DNA of 64,000 nt from positions 1,295,210-1,359,209 of the forward strand of contig NW_019091357.1 of the NCBI RefSeq assembly GCF_001949145.1, written 5' to 3'. Origin of the DNA: Acanthaster planci. Taxonomy: Eukaryota > Echinodermata > Asteroidea > Valvatida > Acanthasteridae. The position numbers and the translations under genes are program-made. The notes beneath the pieces were generated by a model that was not told where the DNA came from, made no database searches, and worked only from the letters and a program-made list of their open reading frames with translations. Shown here one piece after another: positions 25,068 through 36,849 of this stretch (position 1 is its first letter; each line of letters opens with the position of its first letter).

Positions 25068-26039
25068 CACTGCGGTGGTACTATATGCGCGTTTTCATGG
25101 CTCTTCGACCAATAGGGTGATGGGACTTGCCAAACGCACGCGCGCGTCAATGTTCGCTAGTACCGCAGTTCTGGTGCATCCCCGGTTTAGACATAATGAT
25201 CTCTGTAGTCCACAAAGACTTACACATGGCAACATTTGTAAGTGCTAAGCACACAAAAAAGTGGTTTCTTTTGGCACCTCCAAACGTACAAAATAACAGT
25301 AAAAGAAAGTTATACTTTCTGAAATTCTTTATTGCTAATAAATAAATAAATACTACAAACTAGTTCTTTCAAAAATACTGGTATAACTCCAGTCTCATGA
25401 GGTATAAATTAAGTAAATAATAGTTGATGAAAGCAAATATTAGTGATTAAATATATAATTTAATGATTATATAACATATGATATATACTTTTATAATAAT
25501 ATTCCGTAATATAATATTTCTGAGTACATATGAAAGAACGTGACATAAAGCTGCACTGAGGTTAACCAAACCAATAACGAATAAAGGTATAAGATGAATA
25601 TTGATATATTCTCTGATTTGTAATAGTGAAATATGTTGAAATATAGCTGCAATGTTTTGAACGCATCCACGCACTACTTGGGGTGAATAACGTGTATTAC
25701 ACAATCCATCCCGTTTTGGATACTGAATAAATAGGATTATCAAGAAAAGTGCTTTTAAAAGAACCATTAAGAGTACCATGAAAGAATTCATGTTATATAC
25801 CACATTTCCTTTGGGAAGACATAATTTCACAAAGTGAATTACATATCATCTCTGTCACCACTCAGTGACTAGTTTAAACTTTTTGAAGCTTTTCATTCGT
25901 TTTATGCAGTAAGAAAAATCGCACGGTGAAAAAGTTTCAAACACTTAAAAGAAATATTAAATTTAATTTGCACGATTATCTAAAAAGGAGGAAAATCAGT
26001 CAATAACCATTTTCAGCCCAAATGATTTTGGAACAATTA

Positions 26040-26060
26040 TAAATAAACAGATAAATAAAT
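26040..26060 (-). promoter_or_regulatory. ATTTA cluster in the 3' region of gene b
   Basis: On the minus strand there are three ATTTA pentamers, two overlapping (ATTTATTTA), within 90 bases of the gene b stop codon. This placement fits an AU-rich instability element of a cytokine mRNA. Confidence 0.4.
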
Positions 26061-26126
26061 GCACATGAGGTATTAATCTACATGTAAAACTATTTCATTA
26101 TATTCTGAACTCAGTAGCTGACATTT

Positions 26127-27107
26127 TCAATCTGTTAATCCAATTATACCTGGAGCACGTATGGCGTGTGACACGGGACGCAAGCAGACACACGCTACAG
26201 TGACGCTCTCGACATCTTGGTACACGTCAGCAACGCCGTCTACGCAGTCCCGACGACGCATCACCGGCACGCTGTACATTACAGGGGTGCACTCCAAGTC
26301 GGGCTCGGGCTCGTTCGTGTAGGGATTCAAGCACCCTTCCTGTGCACAGCTGCACACGGCCTGAGTCAAGGTTGACGGGAACCGATCGGCGTCGTAGTCC
26401 GTCTCGTAGCGCCAGGGGCACGTGGCGGAGCGGCTCGTCGGCCAGTGGCTCTGTACTCGGTCGCCCGACGGGCACGTCTGGTTGGTTTCTGGGGCCTGGT
26501 GCGCAGCCTGAGGGAGGGTGCTGGTGTCTTGACCGAAAAGTGTGAGGGGGGAAGACGGGCAAACCTGGCTGCTACCGATCGGGTTAGCCACGGTGCCATA
26601 GACGATCAGTAAGGTAACGAGGAGGCTTAGTAGCGTCGCCTATACAAGACAAAGGAAATACTGTCTTTGAGAAGAGCCTCAAACACGTCTGATCACGTGA
26701 TCAAGGCTTATATTGGTAGTTGGTGAATATCAAATGTGCACACTGCCTCCGTTCATGTAATGGCTCTAGGCTGCCGATAATCTAACGCGAAAAATCAAAA
26801 GTATTCCTTTTACGTGCCTGGGATTTACTAATGTCATGTAAAAATATTGACCGATTTTGAGTAGGACAACTATGAACACCGTATCTCAGCCGTGTCAGGC
26901 AGGAAAACTCACTTGTTGAGCAGTATGGAATTTGACTTTTTAAACTCAAATTAGATATTGACAAAAGTATCTGGATAATCATTCCTTGATCGGGGATGAT
27001 TAAAAGTAGCCGAATTTTGGATTGAAGAAGAAGACCTGAACTGATGCTTAAATTCAAATAAAATGTTAGGATACTCTCCACTGCTCTAGAGAGGGAGAAC
27101 TTACCAT
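26127..27107 (-). CDS. IL17-like: IL-17-like cytokine, gene b (two exons)
   Basis: Secreted IL-17-family ligand. Exon 1 contributes only the start codon: ATG at 27107-27105 is directly followed by GTAAGT. Exon 2 runs 26639-26127 after acceptor TTGTATAG, phase 0. The joined product is 171 aa, starting with M-A-T-L-L-S-L-L-V-T-L-L-I-V, a clean signal peptide with predicted cleavage near T-V-A. Domain residues: C28, C57-P (preceded by an N-Q-T glycosylation sequon), C75-P-W-R-Y, D-R-F-P, A-V-C97-S-C99...G-C104, C118-T-P-V-M-Y, V-M-R-R-R-D-C133, and V-A-C151-V-C153-L-R-P. All eight canonical domain cysteines are present. The C-terminal tail R-A-P-G-I-I-G resembles that of gene e. The intron is 465 bp. 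It converges with gene a and diverges from gene c. The exon-2 reading frame is certain; the one-codon exon 1 is inferred from splice sites, frame and the signal peptide it completes. Confidence 0.9.
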
Positions 27108-27300
27108 CTTGGATTCTTTGTGTCGCAAACAATTGATTTCGCCTGTTGGGCAGCTAACTGTACTTATTGAGTTGGCAAATCGTTGATACTTTTGACCAAT
27201 TTTGACGTAATCTCTTATCTGGCAGAAAGGCCGCTGTCGGACAGTTTTTACTCAGCTCTCAGTGAAACAAACGTATTAATTATTCACCGAAGGGCAGCTG

Positions 27301-27308
27301 TATTTATA
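27301..27308 (-). promoter_or_regulatory. TATA box of IL-17-like gene b
   Basis: TATAAATA on the minus strand, about 200 bp upstream of the inferred start codon, giving a 5' UTR of roughly 170 bases. Confidence 0.55.
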
Positions 27309-28696
27309 AGTTCAGAAGAACAAATAAATCTAGAAGTGACATTATGAAAATTACGGCATACACGGACCTTCAGGCATCATCGTTTGTATTCAAACAATAC
27401 ACAATTGTATTATTTACCCTAAGGATTTCCCCGGGGGAAAATATAAGAAATCAGCATTGGCAAAACTCTCGATGTCAATTATGTCATGAGGGAAACGGAG
27501 GAGGCCGGTATTGATCAGTAATCAGCGAAGCATACGACCAAACACCTGCTATTGTTTCGCCTCGGTGACGTGCGCAATGCGACCTTGTGTGATTTTGGAG
27601 GGAATCGACATAGACCGAAATTATAACTTGACAGGATGAACAGTAGGTAGCACAACAAAGCAAGTATAACATCCAACAAGAACGTACGGCCCCATTTAGT
27701 GACCTGGAAACACGCACTCCACTGCTACGAGCTCTCGTCGGAATCCAACGGGCCAGCTGGCATGTCGACCCCGCCCCAATATTCAGGATCCCGGACGAAT
27801 ACTTTCTTGACGTTTTTAAGGGAAGAAGTCATGTTTACTCCCATTGTAAGATTAGCTCCTCGTCAGTGAATTGCGATCTCGTTACCACATAAGTGACGAA
27901 TAATATTCAAATGTCGTAGCCCTAATTTCTTGAATTTCAATAAAGTTCGGCTTGTCCTATAATTGTTAGCCCGACAGGTGATCTGGTTTTATACAATAGG
28001 GCCATCTATCGAGCCCAATCTTTGTTTTTGACAAAGTTTTGTCTGAGAAGTAACCGAGGCAGCTTTAGGGTATATGATCCCTGTGACTCAGCAGGAATAG
28101 GGTCTAGTCCCAACCTGAAAACTACTGATCAGAGCAAGGGTGGCGGGGGGGGGCTTTTCTTTCTTCATGTAATCCTTTATGGCCTTACTGAGCGGCGAGC
28201 CTACCTTTTCACAGGCTTTTCAACGCGATCTTTGAAGGAAGAGAAATAGAAAGACAAAAACTGTCTTTCTCTCATTATTGAAAAAGGCTCCATTTTAAGG
28301 CGTGGCCCCTGTTGTCTCCTCTCTCCTTGGTTCAGAGTGGCCCAGAATCTGAAACTGGGTCCGTTCTATCCTTTACCAAGTCAAAAAGAAGACCTGGCAG
28401 ATCAAAGACATTTTAACAATTTTTTTTGAGAAAAGGATAGAATGAATCCGATATTCCGGCAATAACTTATTCCAGACACGAGTTAAACTTTAACACTGAT
28501 GATCTGCAAGCAGTTCTGGTTTTCAAGTTCACGCAACCCCTGATTCCTTGCAGCTATGCATTTGTGGCGTGAACATGACACAAATTAAAGCCAAGATCGT
28601 TGCGGGAAACTCCGTAAACCGCGCGGAAGACTTTAAGAGACTATATATCTCGGACTGATGATGAAGCGCCTTTCCATTATGTGCGTCCAAATCACT

Positions 28697-28800
28697 CCCG
28701 GGGCGATTTTGATGGCCGAACGCAATGCACGCGTGTGTTATTGGAGTCGATTTTTATGTCACGGTGAAAGTGAAACGCATGAACGCATCGCAACGTAACC
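28697..28800. repeat. Dispersed repeat family C, copy 1
   Basis: Shares CGATTTTGA-GG-CGAACGCAA-GCAC and GTGAAAGTGAAACGCATGAA, in the same order and spacing, with 43121-43213. Noncoding; type unknown. Confidence 0.7.
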
Positions 28801-31800
28801 CTAAAACGTACATATGGAAAGGCGCCTTTTAGCTCCACATCTCAAAGCATCTCAAAGTCACCTATTCCAGCAAATCGAGGCTTAAATATTTGTACAAACA
28901 TAGAGCTACAAGCATGTACATGTTTGCAAAGTAACAATGTAATGACCGGTTTATCACCTTCATGGGTTCCTTTGTCCATGCCGCTTATACTCAAAAATGA
29001 TATCCAAAAAGTGCACACAACATTAATCAGGTCTTTTCACAATCTTAAACGCTTCCATATTTATTTTAACAGATAAAATCAGAGAAAACGTGTTTTCCTT
29101 TGAGTTGCTCTTAAAATTATTTTGAAAAGGCTCCTTTACGTCATCAGTCTGTACCTTCAGGCAGGTTTACGGAGGATTGCAAAGGAAGGGCTAAAAATAT
29201 AGCCAACCTTCGTAGAAAATGAAATGCCTATTCACCCTTGCGTTTACCAGAACAAATCCTTCGACTATGCAATGTTTGCACATTTCTTGGAAATATAATT
29301 GTCCCACGGCGGTGTTGCAGTGCCATTCCAATCAGAAATTGAAATGCATCATCCAAGCAAAGGGCGAACAAACATTACTGAAATAACTGCGTTATGACTA
29401 CCTCCTCGTCCTGAAGTACAAACTATTGTTTAACCACCTTCACACCGACTTTTGCCTTATAATGAATGATTGTTTTTCGTAATTTCACAGTTTGCAAATG
29501 ATTTATAACGTATTAAACTGTGCTCATCGCTTCAACCTCACGGCATCTCCACTCTTCCCGAGGGATCCGCATCATTAGGCCCGTACTGTCGTACGATCCA
29601 GCCATTACGCGCACATATAATTATGATTTGAACGACGGAACTTCCAAAACAATTCAAATTGTGTGGCGCGGCGCAGAAGTAGCATTTCAGCCACTTTACA
29701 CGGCTTGTTCCTGATGATCGGCACGACTAACTCGTCAAGGGACCGTCACTCCCTACCCCCTCCCATCTAACTTCGATTCCATGCCATGGGTTGCACTAGC
29801 CATGTCGGTTTCCACCACGCCTTGCGCGATCTCAAGTCCTAACAACATGCGGCATGCTTGTCCCCAAAGACGAGGTTGCCCGAAATCTGGTAGCTACGAT
29901 CGTGCCAGCAGGCCTTCCGTCACACCACAGATCATTTGGTCAATGGAAGTAGAAAGTGACTGTTTCTGTGAAACAGGGACTCTCCCCCTTCGCTGCGACT
30001 GCCGCCTTCCACTGACGGTCAGACACGAACAATGTCCCTGCTTAGTTTAGGTTCATTCAACAAAAGCCAAAATATTTATCCATTCTCAGTTGGATAGCTG
30101 CTTCGTGCTGGCTGTTAAAACCCATTTCCAAGAAATTTCGTTCAAGGACACAGAACTGGATGTGCCCGTAAAAAGGTGTCAAACTAAATTACACGCAAGA
30201 GGGCGCATTATGCTTGAAGGTCGCAGTCTACAGAATATTATCCGCAATTGGAAAGAAAACCTGCCCAAATTGTTTATAAACAGCCAAATATAATCAACGA
30301 CTTCGTAAAATCAATTAAGTATTCAAAGAACACTTTAAGAAATTTGTGAGAACATGCCAAAACAAAATCAATATTTTGAACTCTGACTTGAAAAAAAAAC
30401 GATGTTGAGAAAACTACATCACCGGGCTGGCATCTTAAATCGGATTGTTATCTGAAGTACACCGGGAATCCCAGTTTCTGTACGCTCCTAATAGTAACAG
30501 GATTTACAAGGCGTGATGTAATTATGCTCTCTACTGACAGGAAACCTGTTGTATTCAAACCATTCATTCTGTAGACTTCGGCCTTCATTTTGTACCATAT
30601 CCTGCATTTATTTTGCACCAATGAATATCCTGTAAATCTTCTCACAGACGGCATTATAGCTTTTGGCACCTTGCCACAGTTTGGCTTGCCTATTTCAAAA
30701 CAGACCTTTTATCTCCTTTGATCCATTTTCATCTTCCCGGTTTGCATCTATCAGCTTTCCAATTTGTTTTGTTAGTTACGATACTGATTAACCAAACTTC
30801 ATTGAACTAGGATAAGAAAGCTCCCATTTTAATATAAATTTTCCATTAAAAGTAAGTTCAAATAAGCATACTGAGGTGAAACAGACGGCGTAGCGATTGA
30901 TGAAAGCAGGATATATGGCTACTGCAGTTCTCTAGCCACTATCTTTTCGATGCAGACAGCTGAGGGTGAACCCCCCCCCATTGAGAGGCAAATTTTACCC
31001 ATGTCTAGACAGCCTTTTTATAGACAGTGTGTCGGGTGTTTACAAAGACATGTTTTTCAGTGACCTGTCTTCCCTGCGCAAAAACAAACCACTTTCATAT
31101 TTATCGAGGGAAATATTGATAAAAGCAAAATTTAAAGTACATTTCTATATAATTTACTATAGTAATGTATTACAACAACGGGGCAGACAAACCAAGATGG
31201 ACTGATATTTCTGGCGGTAATGTGCGCGAAGGACGCCAAACAAAACGTCACAGGTTACGTGGTGTGTTAATTACAGTATGTGTCATAAAGCGGTGTTATC
31301 TTGGTATCTGTGTCCCAGTCCCAAAAAGAAAAAAAAATAGACTAACAACTTGATTTCGAAGTTTGCCCTGAGTCTAGCAAATACTTGGCCCTAATTTCCA
31401 AACTCCATTACTCTACTGGGCCCAGTTCAGGCGTATCTAGTCAACACGTCTATGCGACAACTAAAGGTTATTCTGAGCTAAGATGTGTCACAACTTCACC
31501 CCAGATGTGAATTTATCTCGGAGACTGAACTTGACAAGTGTTTAATTTCAAATCCCCCATGGTGCCTGGGGATATTGGGGGAAACCAAATACACGTTGAA
31601 CGGTTGACATAACCTCCATTTTGCAGATCATCAGAGCTTTCTAACAACTGAATATCAAAGCCCTGACCTGCCTTTACCTTTCATTTTCTCTTTTAATAAT
31701 GAAAGTAGGATACGCGTTGTTTTAGCCTAGACGTAAGTGGTAGAGTATGCGAAATGGCTTATAGCGCTCACCTTGATTGATAGTACGGTTTTAGACAACA

Positions 31801-32021
31801 AAGGCATTTTGGTTTTCCAATGCTGTTCGGTTTTTCCCGCGACTGAAACTTATCAAAGACAAGACAGTCCCTTTTAAATTCCAGATTAAATCAAGGATTC
31901 GTTAGCTTACCAATACCCCCACAACCATGTTAAAAGACCTTTCGTTCTTTGGAAAATTAGCGGAAGAACACCGTTATTCAGTATTCACCTGCCCACGTAT
32001 GCGATGTGCACAGGATTACCA

Positions 32022-32124
32022 TATGATGCNTTACAGATGGGGGGGGGGTGTGTTAGGTAACAATAGTCTAGCGTGTGTCTAGGGATTGGACATGGAGAGG
32101 GTACCCATCAGCCCCATATCATGC
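32022..32124. repeat. MITE family B, copy 1 (internally deleted)
   Basis: Retains TGTGTTAGGTAACAATAGTCTAG through CCCATATCATGC, as in the copy at 42769-42939. The left part is missing, with the join near an ambiguous N at 32030. A run of ten G sits at about 32039-32048. Confidence 0.75.
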
Positions 32125-33712
32125 ACGGTATCGGATAAAAAATTCACGGCTTTCAGCCACGGCTGGTCTGTGTCTTTGGTTTTCTTCCCCGGAATGTGTG
32201 TCCCTTGCTACTGGGGCATTCGTCTCCAAAACAAGGTAGACGAAACTTTCACTATTCCTTGGGGAATTTCAGGCATCACTTTCTTTATTACTCTCAGGTT
32301 GGATAATGGGGAGATCTGCTGTTTGGAAAACCTGACAAGAAGTTATTTAAATCCGGCTGACGTTTCGTTTGTAAAAAAAAAAAAAAGGTTCTTGGCAAAT
32401 GTCGCGTTAATTTGCAAATCAGTGGTTTCTAGATAACGGAGGGGGGGCAGAATATCATTTTTGTTGAGCTGATCTGTGTAGGTCGTGGTCGCGTTAAGTA
32501 CAAAGGCCGGAGATTACCACTAAAAAAGTCTTTTCCCCACATCAGAAATTCAAGATTTGAGAATGACATAAAACACAAAGGGATAACAATTTAAACGCAA
32601 CAAGGACGTAGATCCCTGTGACGGTAGGTTTATACCTTGACGAGGGAGATGTGCCGTCTTGTTGGGAAGATGAAGCAACAAGTCTCATCTTTATCGATCG
32701 ATGTATTAAAATAAAAAGATTATGTTTACCGGTTACGAAATGCCAATTTTTCCTATGATAATACAGGCCTATATATGTTCTGCAAACCATCCTTCAGAAA
32801 TGACAAATCTCTACAGATTTATTCAGGCTTGCGTTCTGCAGTACCTGGGGTGCTTTTGAGGAATCCTTGGCGGTCAGTACCACTGAGAAAGAAATAACAA
32901 TAATGGACTAAACCTACAACACTGGGGCGCCCTCAACGGAAAAATGATGTAATCCAACCCGTTCACTCGTTAGTCTTTCTTTTCAATTCCAATTCTCTCT
33001 GATGTTCAGTCCCCCAACCAGGCGCGAATTTGACATATAAAGTCCCCTGCTTTGCCCAGCCCGCCCCTTCTCTGAAAGCACATCCTGTCGCATTCTTCAC
33101 GGATTACTCTTTGAGTTGCAACACAGCCTTTTGATTTTTGATTTCCTGACCAAAGTTTCAGATTTCTATGGACCCTTTTTGATCCTAAGAAGAAGAACAA
33201 AAAGCGACAATAAAAATTCCCTCCATTCCGTATTCCTCTTCCGTGTGCTTCATTCAACCTCTCAATTTTTGTTATCCACAATTTAATTTTTTTTATCTGC
33301 TTAAGTGCCGCCTACAAAACACGTGTCCTTTACAAACTAAAGCTTAATAAAGCTTAATATGTTTAATACAAAATATTCTTTTCAAAGCAATTTCCGGAAT
33401 GTACACAATTTCGGTGGCTTTTTCGACTGGAGGCCTTTTTTTTTTACTTAAAAAGGTCCTTTTTGTCGCTCACGGGACCTCTAGTCATTTTGATTTCCCC
33501 AGATTTCTCTTCCTATTGTTGCCCCCGTTAATTTTCCCTCGTGATGAATGTCTTTGTCGGGTAATCATGATTTCAACACCCCCTTAAAATATTTCAGGCA
33601 GAGCTGATCGGGAGACAAAAACGGAATTGGCTTAAGGATGTTAAGTGTCACCATGCATGCTTGAGGTAACCTTAGGTGTGTCTTTTGTTCTCCTTTAGCC
33701 TTGGGAAATTCC

Positions 33713-33723
33713 CTAACTAAGCA
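33713..33723. promoter_or_regulatory. kB-type site in the gene c promoter
   Basis: GGGAAATTCCC is palindromic and a perfect GGGRNNYYCC match. It lies 80 bp upstream of the TATA box of IL-17-like gene c. Its position in a proximal promoter of a cytokine gene makes it the best regulatory candidate in the window. Confidence 0.55.
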
Positions 33724-33802
33724 GAGAAATTGCGTCAGATTGCTCGGACGATCTAAAGAGAGCTTAGAAAGGTCAGATGCCCTCTCCGCAAGGTGTTAAA
33801 TC

Positions 33803-33810
33803 TATATAAG
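33803..33810 (+). promoter_or_regulatory. TATA box of IL-17-like gene c
   Basis: TATATAAG, with a TCAG initiator-like motif about 27 bp downstream (33828-33831). The start codon follows at 33947. Confidence 0.65.
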
Positions 33811-33946
33811 GCGGACAGACCTGACTGTCAGAAACATCTCAAAATTTGACTGACCAGCCACCTCAACAAAGACACGGTGTGAAAACTAGAACGTAACAAG
33901 TGTTGCGCGGCTTATCCATCTGCATTTACTCCGCATTTCATTGATC

Positions 33947-36748
33947 ATGGCTCGCATCTCGATGACGGCCTTTCTGTTGGGTGTTTTGCTCTTTTCGTTC
34001 TCCTCTTTGGCGCACTCGTCTCCCGTTCGGAGAGACCGTGACACCTCCTCATCGGCCGGCCAGTGTGGGCAGTTGACGGCTCTTGAGCTTAACACTCACC
34101 TGCTTGGGATCCAAGACGATTCCTCATCTTTCGAGCCTGAGTTCACAGTGCCAACCGGCAGCCCTACCAACGCCGCGCCCTGCCCCTTGAACGCAAGCAT
34201 TGACGCCTCTATGGCTGTCAATGAGCGGGGCACGTGCCCGTGGAGCTACGAGCGAGAGGAGAATCGTAACCGTCTACCGAGGGTCATCTACCGAGCCGTG
34301 AAGTTGTGCACCAAGTGCCTGAATCCACGCACGGGTAAGTGAACTCTAATGACCTTGTGTATCGTCAATACACGTTAACAACTGAAGTGTTCCTCACCAC
34401 ACTGTGTGCGGTTACAGTGACCTCGCTTTGAAACTGTTGAATCTAACATTTTCAAATGTTAAATCTAGCATTTTAATTTTTGAATCCAACTTTTCAACTT
34501 TCAATGCAATGTTTCAAAGACTGAATGAACAATTTCAAGGAAACATGTTGAATTAAGACTTAAATTATTCAATCAGTTTTCACTGTTGGGTTAATACTTA
34601 ATTAAAATGCTAAATTAAATGCATTTATTCAAACTGCTGGATTCAACATGTTCGAATTCAAAGTGCATGTAAGTGTTCGATTCAACATTCTAATTTAGCA
34701 GGTACCGGTGCTCTTCTGAGTATTTGATAGAGCAGTACAATATTGAACAATATGATGCCTTGTTGTTTTCAAAATGGTTGGCTTCTGTGTGTTGGGTTGG
34801 ACTTATTAGAGTAAAATGGCACAGACGGATCAAAGTTGGAAAATTGTGGGCTTTCTCCTGCGAGAGTGAGCAATATCACGTTCTTTGCCACGACGTTGGA
34901 TTGAAAATGGTCTCCAATATCTGTAATTAATTCCATATATATCTTCGAATTACAGCTGGTTTGGTTCCTTCGCTAGAATACGTCCTTTAACAGTGGAAAC
35001 CATAAATGCATTTGGGTGTTCAGTTTGGAGCAAATCTCAGATTAAATTTCCCTACATGCCAAGCAAAAGCTTCCATTTGAATTTTAACCCTTTGATTAAA
35101 AAAAAATGGATAACCCTAATGTTACAGAATTTATATAAATTGATGTGATCCATGCATGGCTTCAAACAAAAGGGGTTACCAATGAAACGATCCCCAATGT
35201 TTCACAAAAAGTCCTTATCCCTGCTGTGTTGCTTTTTAAAGAACGCGCGTGTCCGTCGCTCTCAGGTACTAAAAAAACAACAACCGCCTTTCACGGTTCA
35301 GCCAGTCGATGAGTCATGGACAGACTCGCGTATAGTCTTTGTTGGAACAGGGTTGGAAACGTCCTCCTTTCTTCAGTAAATAAATAGACTTTCACACTGC
35401 ATCCCTGCGGTTTCATGACGAATCACACGGATGGTTCCCCACGGAAACGTTCCGTACCCACCTTAATGTATTCTTTGCGGTTTGACAGTGATGTTCTCGG
35501 GAGTACCGGAACCCGGGAATTCCCGTCCGATAGGGACGAAATCCCCAGCGGGAAACCAGAATGAAATGAAGCCATTCTCACGTGCTGGCGGATTTCCACT
35601 GCTTGCACTCCTGTCAGATGTATAATGCTAGGGAAAAAAAGAAAAGAGGAACAACTCTGAAAAAAATCCTAATGTCAAATGAGTCATTTCAGAGCAGAGA
35701 TAGAGAGAAAGAAAGAACAGAGAAAAGTACATTTTTGACAGGCTTAGATAAATCTTGGAAGAATTTCCAGGGGATTATGATGTCAAAATTATTATTTGAT
35801 CAGCATGTTGTTCGATCTAAGGGGATATCCCCAAACTCGTCAGACATGAATATTCATTAACGAGAGCTAGTCTTACAATAAGCACAAAGATGCGTTTGCC
35901 CAAACGTTAATGTGTTTATCGGAGGAATTTTTTCACTGTCGAAGCTTTTGAATTGCTTGTGAAAGGTTTCCATTTGCTGTTCTAAAATGTCAGAATGCCT
36001 GTGGCCTTAGAATCTTTGTTTTGCGGTTCAAAAGCGCAGGTTTGCCAACAATCAGTGAGTAAAACTACATCTGGCTTAGAGTACAAAACGAAAGGAATAA
36101 TTCACAGTGTTTAAAAAGTCTCATTTAAATATCAAATTCTAAATAATTAATACTGCTACTAAACACCAACAGAAACTGCCTCCCGCGTCAACAACGAGGA
36201 AGTAATTACACATTTTCAGGCAAACATTTGTTGCCAACTAGGCATGAACTTTCATCCCGTAGAAACTTTGGCAACCCGTAACTCAGAAGCCCACGGGCCT
36301 TTTGCAATGGCGCCCTCTCGCTGAATAGAGGGCGCTATATCCTTTCCTTGTAACGTTAATCCCCTTGAGAAAAAGAGGTCTTGCCCAAAATACTAGGTTG
36401 CGTCTTAAAATTACACGCGAGTCTGTATAGTGGCTGGACTCAGGTCCTGTTGTGTGTGATCCTAAGCCACAGCCAATTCAGACACGGCCTCGTTATAGTA
36501 CACAGCGATTCGATTCAACCACCGGACAAGTACCCCTCATCGAAAAAGCTGAGGCACTGTTTCCAATTGTTCACCTTTTGGAATCTCCTGTAGGCGCAGA
36601 AATCCCTGATGCAGTCTGTGAACCAATCAATTACACCCTGAAGGTGATGAACCGAAGCGAATGCTCAAACGGCAACTACACCTACCAGGTCGGGTTCCAG
36701 ACGATCCCCGTGGCCTTCTCCTGTAGCCGTCCCGTCACTAGATCTTAA
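33947..36748 (+). CDS. IL17-like: IL-17-like cytokine, gene c (intron inside the domain)
   Basis: Secreted IL-17-family ligand, 180 aa. Exon 1 CDS is 33947-34334, ending with a split Gly codon at GTAAGT. Exon 2 is 36594-36748 after a polypyrimidine tract and TGTAG; phase 1. ATG is in ATCATGG context, 144 bp after the TATA box. Residues 1-24 form the signal peptide (A-F-L-L-G-V-L-L-F-S-F). C40 and C79-P precede the domain. Domain: C97-P-W-S-Y, N-R-L-P, A-V-K119-L-C121-T-K-C124, C138-E-P-I-N-Y (N-Y-T sequon), M-N-R-S-E-C153, then V-A-F171-S-C173-S-R-P. Residues 119 and 171 are Cys in a, b and e but Lys and Phe here, so one of the two core disulfides is absent. No intron is seen in the signal peptide, unlike a, b and f. 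AATAAA lies 61 bases past the stop, and ATTTA motifs at about 37145-37190. Confidence 0.9.
34436..34705. repeat. AT-rich quasi-periodic repeat in the gene c intron
   Basis: Degenerate copies of a TTGAATTCAACATTTT-type motif and its near reverse complement recur about every 20-40 bases, starting about 100 bp after the exon 1 donor. The motif is close to palindromic, and the outer ends are loosely inverted. This could be an old MITE or a degenerate satellite. Confidence 0.45.
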
Positions 36749-36808
36749 TTAATGGAGAACTTGAATGGAAAACTACCAACGCAACTGGCAGACTATCAGG
36801 TGGGCTTG

Positions 36809-36814
36809 AATAAA
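36809..36814 (+). terminator. Possible poly(A) signal of gene c
   Basis: AATAAA 61 bases after the stop codon at 36748. Many AATAAA matches occur in this AT-rich DNA; proximity is the only argument. Confidence 0.35.
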
Positions 36815-36849
36815 TAGGAGGGCGCCAGGGGTATTATGAAGTCGAAAAA

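Larger units (their letters stand above)
27310..33700. other. Intergenic between divergent genes b and c
   Basis: This 6.4-kb stretch separates the divergent promoters of b and c. No coding exon is recognised. It contains one copy of the dispersed repeat at 28697-28800, a truncated MITE family B copy at 32022-32124 and G/C runs (about 28145, 30970, 32040). A near-kB sequence GGGGAAATCC (one mismatch, minus strand) sits at about 27423-27432 upstream of the gene b TATA box. Confidence 0.55.

Noticed and set aside
26227-26562. 111-codon minus-strand frame inside gene b
   Set aside because: Arg/Pro/His-rich shadow of the IL-17 frame; no domain.
29781-30050. Cys-rich 89-codon plus-strand frame considered as an IL-17 relative
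   Set aside because: Cysteine spacing does not fit the IL-17 pattern; no C-P-W, R-x-P or V-L-R strand.
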